IMG/VR virus record: IMGVR_UViG_3300025030_000403
Location: 1-24,594 of that record
DNA from: a virus
Length of the DNA stretch: 24,594 nucleotides
Direction: 5' to 3' (one strand)
Notes under the pieces: model-generated
Told to the model about the DNA's origin: nothing
Seen by the model: only the letters and a program-made list of their open reading frames with translations
The model's database searches: none
Program-made: the position numbers and the translations under genes
Shown here: positions 20,120 through 24,594 of the stretch, piece by piece
Position numbering within the stretch: the first letter of the stretch is position 1
How the letters are laid out: every line of letters begins with the position of its first letter

Positions 20120-20150
20120 CGCTAAAAACGCATCCTACGCGGTTTTGGCG
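20120..20150 (+). promoter_or_regulatory. Intergenic hairpin
   Basis: CGCTAAAAACGC (20120-20131) pairs with GCGGTTTTGGCG (20139-20150) through 11 of 12 positions (one G-U, one A-G mismatch) around a 7-nt loop. No U tract follows, so it is not a standard terminator; it may stabilise or process the mRNA. Confidence 0.4.
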
Positions 20151-20179
20151 GTATTCTAACTAACTAATGAGGTGAAACC

Positions 20180-20371
20180 ATGTTTGAAAATACAGGAACA
20201 AGAATAACACTTAACGGAGATGATTATGCTTATTGCCAAGAAGCTGAAAAAGCCGTTACGCTGCTTAACGATGCTCGCAGGTTGAATGATAAACGCAAGT
20301 ACACAGAATCAGCCAAGACGATCTACAAAGCGGAACAGTTAAGCGGTTTTCGTTATCTGCGTCCGATTTAA
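20180..20371 (+). CDS. Hypothetical protein, 63 aa
   Basis: MFENTGTRITLNGDDYAYCQ... with a helical repeat-like body (EAEKAVTLLNDARRLNDKRK, YTESAKTIYKAEQLS) resembling a TPR-like hairpin. Ribosome-binding site GAGGTGA is in the stereotyped cassette TAACTAATGAGGTGAAA. Unknown role. Confidence 0.65.
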   Translation: MFENTGTRITLNGDDYAYCQEAEKAVTLLNDARRLNDKRKYTESAKTIYKAEQLSGFRYLRPI

Positions 20372-20375
20372 ATAG

Positions 20376-20392
20376 GCAAAACATCGTTTTGC
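20376..20392 (+). promoter_or_regulatory. Intergenic hairpin
   Basis: GCAAAAC-ATC-GTTTTGC is a perfect 7-bp hairpin with a 3-nt loop, 5 bases after a stop codon and about 24 bases before the next start. No U tract follows. Confidence 0.45.
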
Positions 20393-20415
20393 TGTGAACT
20401 TTTGAGGGGAATAAA

Positions 20416-20601
20416 ATGGAAAGCCAAAAACTTACGCCAGAAAATACCGCCGCGATACTGGAAGAACAAGGCGAAGCGTTTAACCTGTGCGCGCAATGGT
20501 TACGCGAAGGCAAACACGATGCCGCTATGCGTTACCTGATATTCACTCAAGCCGTAATCGCGCAAGAGTTGGCAAACATTGCAGACAATTGGAATGAGTA
20601 A
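20416..20601 (+). CDS. Hypothetical helical protein, 61 aa
   Basis: MESQKLTPENTAAILEEQGE... continues as two helices (FNLCAQWLREGKHDAAMRYL and FTQAVIAQELANIADNWNE). It is acidic and compact. GAGGGGA precedes the start. Not recognised. Confidence 0.65.
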   Translation: MESQKLTPENTAAILEEQGEAFNLCAQWLREGKHDAAMRYLIFTQAVIAQELANIADNWNE

Positions 20602-20604
20602 AAC

Positions 20605-20898
20605 ATGGTAAACCTGATAAAACTATACACGCGACACGGCGCAATCTGGGTGGATACCGCAGAACTATCAGCACGCGGAAACATGCCGCAAGGTCGTTGC
20701 CTGCATATATACACTTCACACGGCAATAGGCTCGTGGATACCGAAGCATGGCACAAGGTAAGCCCTAAAACACGCCCAAGCGGTATCGTTCACCCTGCTA
20801 ACCTATTCGCTACACCGGAACTCGCAAAGGCAGATAGCGATAAAATCTTCGCGGATATGGCAAGGCGCGCAATCATGGAAACGGTGCGGTCAATTTAA
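20605..20898 (+). CDS. Hypothetical protein, 97 aa
   Basis: Begins MVNLIKLYTRHGAIWVDTAE; repeats of strand-like text (GRCLHIYTSHGNRLVDTEAW) suggest a beta-barrel-like first half followed by a helical end (ADMARRAIMETVRSI). It starts 3 bases after the previous stop. No motif recognised. Confidence 0.65.
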   Translation: MVNLIKLYTRHGAIWVDTAELSARGNMPQGRCLHIYTSHGNRLVDTEAWHKVSPKTRPSGIVHPANLFATPELAKADSDKIFADMARRAIMETVRSI

Positions 20899-20913
20899 CT
20901 AACGAGGTGAAAA

Positions 20914-21093
20914 ATGTTATCTCAAGATAGTCTTGAAATTATAGCAGCAAGGAAACGCCGCGCAATCAAGCGGCAGTTGCGTGAACATGGAATCGCTGTA
21001 TCTCTTTCGATGCCTGAAATTATGTACGATCTAGCGGCATTGTGTAAGGTCAGGAAAGACTTTTTATTACTAAATAACGAGGTGAAAACATGA
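20914..21093 (+). CDS. Hypothetical basic protein, 59 aa
   Basis: ATG at 20914 follows the cassette TAACTAACGAGGTGAAAA. The product MLSQDSLEIIAARKRRAIKR... has a strongly basic helix (AARKRRAIKRQLREHG), which could contact nucleic acid, then a hydrophobic helix. Its last codons read through the next cassette (NNEVKT) and its stop overlaps the next ATG. Confidence 0.6.
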   Translation: MLSQDSLEIIAARKRRAIKRQLREHGIAVSLSMPEIMYDLAALCKVRKDFLLLNNEVKT

Positions 21094-21254
21094 GAACGAG
21101 TGCATACGAAATTGTTTTTATTGATGGAAGAAGCATAGAAGTGTGGGCTTTTTGTGCAGAGCAAGCAAAGATACTCGCGCAGGCAGAATGTATTAAACGT
21201 GGTGAAAATTATGACGTAAAGGAATGTAATTACATAGGTAATATTGCATATTAA
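21090..21254 (+). CDS. Hypothetical protein, 54 aa
   Basis: MRTSAYEIVFIDGRSIEVWA... then FCAEQAKILAQAECIKRGEN and a short strand end. The strand-helix-strand order (EIVFIDGRSIEVWAFC, AEQAKILAQAE, YDVKECNYIGNIAY) resembles small ferredoxin-like host-takeover proteins, but the family is not identified. Ribosome-binding site GAGGTGA lies in the preceding gene. Confidence 0.6.
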   Translation: MRTSAYEIVFIDGRSIEVWAFCAEQAKILAQAECIKRGENYDVKECNYIGNIAY

Positions 21255-21269
21255 ATAACGGGGTGGAAA

Positions 21270-21530
21270 ATGGAAACTACATTATGCTGGAACTGTAATA
21301 CAGTGTATTCAATCGAAGATGAGAAATTGCCAAGTTGCGGATCGACTAACGCAAACTTTGACCAAGAACAAGCGCAAATTGAATCACTTAAGGATCAAAA
21401 CACGGAACTGCTGCGCGCTCTTGAATCAATCCCAACAAGCTGCGACCATGAGTATCCGCATCTTTTGGCTTGTTGGCATTGTATTGTCAAGGATGCTATC
21501 GCAAAACACGAAAATCAGGTAGTCAAATAA
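21270..21530 (+). CDS. Zinc-ribbon plus coiled-coil protein, 86 aa
   Basis: METTLCWNCNTVYSIEDEKL continues PSCGS: a CxxC followed by a single Cys, a partial zinc ribbon. It is followed by a leucine-heptad segment (IESLKDQNTELLRALESIPT) and a late CDHEYPHLLACWHC that can supply further metal ligands. Likely a small nucleic-acid or protein-binding adaptor. The ribosome-binding cassette is TAAATAACGGGGTGGAAA. Confidence 0.65.
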   Translation: METTLCWNCNTVYSIEDEKLPSCGSTNANFDQEQAQIESLKDQNTELLRALESIPTSCDHEYPHLLACWHCIVKDAIAKHENQVVK

Positions 21531-21544
21531 TCGAAAGGTGGAAC

Positions 21545-21796
21545 ATGCAAAAATATCAAGTAAGAAATGCAGAAAATGCTTTGGCATACATAACAGATTG
21601 CATTTTGGCGACTGTTTGCTCGATGGCAATGAAGAAATCGCGTCCTAAATATGAATTTGAGCGTCAAATATCAATTGCTCAAACTTCTATTGATTGGATG
21701 ATAGAAATGCACATTGATTTTTCAGGAACACGCGCTACAAATGTAATCGAACATGGGAATGTTAAAACATGGGCAGATACATTCATTCATGATTAA
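21545..21796 (+). CDS. Hypothetical protein, 83 aa
   Basis: ATG at 21545 with AAAGGTGG upstream gives MQKYQVRNAENALAYITDCI...; an earlier in-frame start would overlap the previous gene. The protein is helical and has ISIAQTSIDWMIEMHIDFSG and a C-terminal VKTWADTFIHD. It is the last rightward gene and ends 10 bases from the convergent helicase gene; no terminator hairpin is visible between them. Confidence 0.6.
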   Translation: MQKYQVRNAENALAYITDCILATVCSMAMKKSRPKYEFERQISIAQTSIDWMIEMHIDFSGTRATNVIEHGNVKTWADTFIHD

Positions 21797-21806
21797 AACA
21801 CGAAAA

Positions 21807-23207
21807 TCACGCAGCCTTTTCATCGCTCCGAATCTTTTGCAATATCCGGTCGTTGTATTTGTGATCCCCTTGCGCACGAAGATAGTGCTGCGTGATGTCG
21901 GCATTGTCTTTGAGTTGCAAAGCCGGATGTCCACGGCGCAGATATAATTTTGGATTGCCAAATCCCAAATAACCTTCCTCGAATCGAACATGAACTCTGC
22001 CATTATTGTTATACAAAAAAGGATGCTCGACATAGCCAATGCTCTGGATAAGGTCAAGCCGCTTACGGTAATTCTGCCTGATCTTGTTCGCCTTCATCCA
22101 GCGTTCAATGGCGCGGTTAGAAAGCCATCCGCCACGAAATCCCCACTGACCTTCTTCGATAGCATCCATAATCGCCTGCTCTTCCTCAGTGCGACATACA
22201 AAAATGGCTTCCCTAGTTGAGCTAGTGATCGGTGCGCGGACGCAATCCTTCGCCGGATTAAGCGCGTCAACCAGCGGATAGGTATGCAGATATTCATTCA
22301 CAATCGCATACCCACCCTCGCGCAACCAATCCCAAAGGCGCGGAAAGTAATTGCCGGTCATGCCGTCGCGCTGGAGGTCGCCAAGATATTGCTGCGCCGT
22401 GTAGAAAATCGCATAGCGTCTATCCGTAGCAGTCTTTCCTATAGCGTCTTTGTAGTTGGTGCAAAACATGAAATTTGCGCGATTTTCTACGGTAATCTGG
22501 TCAATCCCTTTTTTCTGGGATTCGATAATGGTGTTCGTAATCATGGGTTTCAAAACATCCAAAACGCTTCTATCTCCGCCTAGATAAACCTCTTCCATGC
22601 CGATTAAAAGCCGGTTCTGAATCCATCCGCTAAATTTTCCTCCGCTTTTCGCGAAATCCGAAACATTTGGTGTGTGTACGTATTTTTGCCCGATGCACTG
22701 GACTAAACATGCGATTAACATGGACTTTCCGTTACCCTCGATGCCTTGCAAAACAGGTGCCCATTGAAACTTCTTGCCTTGATTCTGTACAAGTGCCGCC
22801 ATCCAATGAATCAGAATATCTCGATCAGTCGGGTCTGGAAGCATCTTTTCGATATGCTCGATAAACGGCTTAGGATTGCCTACAGCGCGTTTAGTCGTGA
22901 TAGGCCACCATGAGTTCGCCAGAAGGATACCGTTCTCGTCTATGACGCTACACGGCTCGCATTCAGGACGGAAACATAAAGAATCAGCGCGTGGGAATTT
23001 GATAGCCTGCGACTTGGTAAAACAGTTCCAAGCAGAATCAGTGGTTTTTGTACCGTCTTTATTCAAGTCGAAGATATACCCGCCGAACGAAGCATCAAAT
23101 TGCCCTTGAGCCAGCATAGTTCCGCCTTGAACAAGGATTTTATGCGAATCTCGGACGTAAACACATCCTTTGAAAACTTCCGGTTGTTCAGATGGTTTTA
23201 GGTGCAT
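21807..23207 (-). CDS. SF3/DUF5906-type replicative helicase without primase domain
   Basis: The 466-residue protein has an AAA+/SF3 core: Walker A GIEGNGKS (155-162), Walker B with paired acids LLIGMEEV (200-207), sensor ANFMFCTNY (244-252) and an arginine-finger-type TATDRRYAIF (259-268). This resembles the C-terminal helicase domain of phage D5-like and NrS-1-like primase-helicases (DUF5906). The N-terminal 120 residues carry no primase motif I can see, so priming must come from another protein. It unwinds DNA at the fork. The start overlaps the stop of the upstream 66-aa gene by 10 bases. Confidence 0.85.
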   Translation of the reverse strand: MHLKPSEQPEVFKGCVYVRDSHKILVQGGTMLAQGQFDASFGGYIFDLNKDGTKTTDSAWNCFTKSQAIKFPRADSLCFRPECEPCSVIDENGILLANSWWPITTKRAVGNPKPFIEHIEKMLPDPTDRDILIHWMAALVQNQGKKFQWAPVLQGIEGNGKSMLIACLVQCIGQKYVHTPNVSDFAKSGGKFSGWIQNRLLIGMEEVYLGGDRSVLDVLKPMITNTIIESQKKGIDQITVENRANFMFCTNYKDAIGKTATDRRYAIFYTAQQYLGDLQRDGMTGNYFPRLWDWLREGGYAIVNEYLHTYPLVDALNPAKDCVRAPITSSTREAIFVCRTEEEQAIMDAIEEGQWGFRGGWLSNRAIERWMKANKIRQNYRKRLDLIQSIGYVEHPFLYNNNGRVHVRFEEGYLGFGNPKLYLRRGHPALQLKDNADITQHYLRAQGDHKYNDRILQKIRSDEKAA

Positions 23208-23398
23208 ACTTTCTCACGAATTATCGCATCAAGGCGTAGGTACTCTTTTTGGTTTACTTTTGCATTAAAAACCCAACAATCCCTGTCGGTTGCGATTAAA
23301 GCCACCCTGTTTTTTAATGCAGCAATATCTGAAACAGGCTCTCCACCATAAAGCCTAATCCATTCTTTATTTATTGTTTCAGCGAGTTCTTCGAACAT
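23198..23398 (-). CDS. Hypothetical protein upstream of helicase, 66 aa
   Basis: MFEELAETINKEWIRLYGGE... then PVSDIAALKNRVALIATDRD and LDAIIREKVCT. Helical and compact; ribosome-binding site is weak. The overlap with the helicase and shared orientation suggest that it works with it, possibly as a loader or accessory subunit; this is inference. No recognised motif. Confidence 0.6.
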   Translation of the reverse strand: MFEELAETINKEWIRLYGGEPVSDIAALKNRVALIATDRDCWVFNAKVNQKEYLRLDAIIREKVCT

Positions 23399-23421
23399 AA
23401 ATATCTTACTAAATTAGTCCA

Positions 23422-23438
23422 GTGTAATCGGATTACAG
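23422..23438 (+). repeat. Palindromic operator copy 8
   Basis: GTGTAATCGGATTACAG, overlapping the stop codon (TAA, 23433-23435) of the DUF551 gene. Confidence 0.88.
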
Positions 23439-23654
23439 TTTGGGCGCTTCTGGGAGTGGCATCCATCCAACTAATGAATACGCGCCCCCTTCTTCTGTTC
23501 TGTAGTGACCTTTCATTGCCCAGCTTGGACTATCAGAATATCCAGTTGCGTAATAAATTCTGTAGCGTTGTCGTGGGTTATTCCAATCCCCCTCCCAAAC
23601 AGCGAGCAAAAAATCACCTGTTTTCGGAGCAGTCTCAATTTTTTGCCATTCCAT
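23433..23654 (-). CDS. DUF551-like phage protein, 73 aa
   Basis: The product begins MEWQKIETAPKTGDFLLAVW and ends VGWMPLPEAPKL. WQxIETAPK at one end and WMPLPEAP at the other are the DUF551 signature seen in many small phage proteins. The function of the family is unknown. GAGGTGAG gives a strong ribosome-binding site. The stop codon lies within operator copy 8. Confidence 0.8.
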   Translation of the reverse strand: MEWQKIETAPKTGDFLLAVWEGDWNNPRQRYRIYYATGYSDSPSWAMKGHYRTEEGGAYSLVGWMPLPEAPKL

Positions 23655-23687
23655 ATTCTCACCTCAAATAAAATCCATTTTAGAAAA

Positions 23688-23704
23688 CTGTAATCGGATT
23701 ACAG
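23688..23704 (+). repeat. Palindromic operator copy 9
   Basis: CTGTAATCGGATTACAG, overlapping the stop codon of the next minus-strand gene (TAA, 23699-23701) and lying upstream of the DUF551 gene. Confidence 0.88.
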
Positions 23705-23929
23705 TCTGATAAACATTTTGCATTGCTTGAGTCCAATACCGTCATCTGTTTCAGGTATTAGCATATCAAGCACTTTTCCGGCCTCTGATGTTTCGCCATT
23801 TTTATCGCAATATTTGGTTACAATATGCGCAAGCCATACCGCACAATCCTGATTCACATCATGTACGCAATTTTCGCAATACCGTTCTTGGTATGCGCGT
23901 CCAGATGTTCCGTTAGGGAAGTATCCCAT
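23699..23929 (-). CDS. Cys-rich phage protein, 76 aa
   Basis: MGYFPNGTSGRAYQERYCEN continues CVHDVNQDCAVWLAHIVTKY and ends LKQCKMFIRL. The pattern MGYFxNGTxGxxYxExYCxxC, then CxVWLAH and a C-terminal QCxMF, is a widespread small phage protein family that I recall, of unknown function, probably zinc-binding. CGGAGAAAAAT precedes the start. The long upstream leader holds a three-way-junction RNA. Confidence 0.8.
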   Translation of the reverse strand: MGYFPNGTSGRAYQERYCENCVHDVNQDCAVWLAHIVTKYCDKNGETSEAGKVLDMLIPETDDGIGLKQCKMFIRL

Positions 23930-23954
23930 ATTTTTCTCCGTTGAAATAGCCTTT

Positions 23955-24052
23955 GCATGGATTAAACGCTAGAAATTTTTATCGGCTGATTAGCGTTTTG
24001 CTTGTTATGCGACTAATGATTTTGCAGGTCATCGCATAACGTCGATCCATGC
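23955..24052. ncRNA. Candidate three-way-junction RNA
   Basis: Three perfect helices nest in 98 nt: P1 GCATGGAT/ATCCATGC (23955-23962 with 24045-24052), P2 AAACGCTA/TAGCGTTT (23964-23971 with 23991-23998) and P3 GTTATGCGA/TCGCATAAC (24004-24012 with 24032-24040). That is 25 perfect pairs around a junction, with 19-nt loops on P2 and P3. On the minus strand it forms the leader of the Cys-rich gene at 23929. An adjacent hairpin ATCGTG/CACGAT (24059-24078) follows. Strand is undecided. Confidence 0.6.
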
Positions 24053-24101
24053 CTATAAATCGTGTGGACAAGCACGATGAGAAAGGTATCAGCCTCCTGC
24101 G

Positions 24102-24290
24102 TTATTTGGTGCTTGGAATTACAAAAATCACCTCGTTGAGATTTAATATCACGTTGTCATGTTGAAACAAATTGATACCGTGATTAAAATTGGAAAATGC
24201 CACTGATATTTCACGCATAAATCTATCAGAATCGGATGGGTCAACATGCACACAATCACCGTTCTTGAATCCAATTTCGTATTTAGTCAT
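24102..24290 (-). CDS. Hypothetical protein, 62 aa
   Basis: ATG at 24290 with GAGGTG upstream gives MTKYEIGFKNGDCVHVDPSD...; an earlier in-frame start would overlap that site. Two strand blocks (YEIGFKNGDCVHV and VILNLNEVIFVIP) around a helix suggest a small beta-rich fold. It follows the glycine-zipper gene by a few bases and the same operon is likely. Not recognised. Confidence 0.65.
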   Translation of the reverse strand: MTKYEIGFKNGDCVHVDPSDSDRFMREISVAFSNFNHGINLFQHDNVILNLNEVIFVIPSTK

Positions 24291-24298
24291 TTTACACC

Positions 24299-24594
24299 TC
24301 AATTAAGTACAGTATAGCCTCTTCCGCGCATACAGTTTCGGAAAATCTCATCCTTGTTCTTTATTCCATGAGACGCACCACCAGCAACACCGCCTACAGC
24401 ACCAGCACGGGCATATTGATACATATTCTGCCTATCTATCACCGCACCCATCAGAAGCCCGAATAATGCACCAGCACCAGCACCAGCAGCGGCATTACTT
24501 GCTACAGATTGCGATTCTGCGTAGTGCTGACATTCATAATCATCAGCAGTGTATTGTGCGGAATCTTTACCCTTCGTGTCAACAAGAATTCCGC
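24299..24594 (-). CDS. Glycine-zipper protein, C-terminal part (cut by window end)
   Basis: The frame is open from the window edge to TGA at 24299-24301. The visible 97 residues start GILVDTKGKDSAQYTADDYE and contain ECQHYAESQS, then two glycine-zipper segments (NAAAGAGAGALFGLLMGAVI and RAGAVGGVAGGASHG), followed by NKDEIFRNCMRGRGYTVLN. This is the glycine-zipper envelope-protein family, normally a lipoprotein with an N-terminal signal, which would lie outside the window. It probably acts in the host membrane, for example in superinfection or lysis. Exact role unknown. Confidence 0.75.
   Translation of the reverse strand, partial: GILVDTKGKDSAQYTADDYECQHYAESQSVASNAAAGAGAGALFGLLMGAVIDRQNMYQYARAGAVGGVAGGASHGIKNKDEIFRNCMRGRGYTVLN

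Noticed and set aside
23955-24052. Hammerhead ribozyme in the three-way junction
   Set aside because: The CUGANGA and GAAA core sequences do not sit at the junction in either strand.

Overview
The window is a stretch of a tailed double-stranded DNA phage (Caudoviricetes). The evidence is a contiguous head-morphogenesis block on the minus strand (small terminase, large terminase, DUF4055-type portal, scaffold, major capsid protein), dense packing with ATGA/GTGA overlaps, many genes under 100 codons, and homing endonucleases inserted between structural genes. The consensus-like promoters and Shine-Dalgarno sites fit a proteobacterial host; I cannot name the host or genus. No integrase, lysis or tail gene lies in the window, so lifestyle is not decided.

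Layout. (1) 1-11164, minus strand: a leftward transcription unit running from a Zn-finger protein at 11137, through a metallophosphoesterase, an RHH protein, an MqsA-like Zn protein, TerS, a DUF3310 protein and dCTP deaminase, to TerL, portal, scaffold and the capsid protein cut by the window start. An HNH endonuclease sits between TerL and portal, and a GIY-YIG endonuclease between portal and the scaffold side. (2) 11.2-13.2 kb: an operator-rich gap and a minus-strand pair, a nucleotidyltransferase plus an HD-domain protein. (3) 13.2-15.0 kb, plus strand: a promoter, a long leader RNA with two competing helices and a U tract, a Zn-ribbon protein, and a C5-cytosine methyltransferase reading frame broken by an amber codon but overlaid by an intact 264-codon +1-frame ORF. 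(4) 15.0-17.0 kb: operators, a sigma-54-like promoter and a set of tiny genes, two of them apparently damaged. (5) 17.0-17.9 kb: an AT-rich, repeat-rich non-coding region that looks like a replication origin. (6) 17.9-21.8 kb, plus strand: about 13 small early-type genes of unknown function, several separated by one stereotyped ribosome-binding cassette. (7) 21.8-24.6 kb, minus strand: an SF3-type helicase without a primase domain, small accessory genes, a possible three-way-junction RNA, and a glycine-zipper protein cut by the window end.

How it fits together: the terminase, portal, scaffold and capsid genes build and fill the head; dCTP deaminase, DUF3310 protein, methyltransferase and helicase serve nucleotide and DNA metabolism. 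The most striking non-gene signal is a 15-bp palindrome, TGTAATCSGATTACA, present nine times at 11.2-15.2 kb and 23.4-23.7 kb, at promoters and at gene ends but absent from the structural block. I infer a phage regulon with one DNA-binding regulator. Several structured RNA candidates (5.1, 13.3 and 24.0 kb, plus a hairpin masking the portal ribosome-binding site) suggest heavy RNA-level control. All family assignments are from reading the sequence, without database searches.
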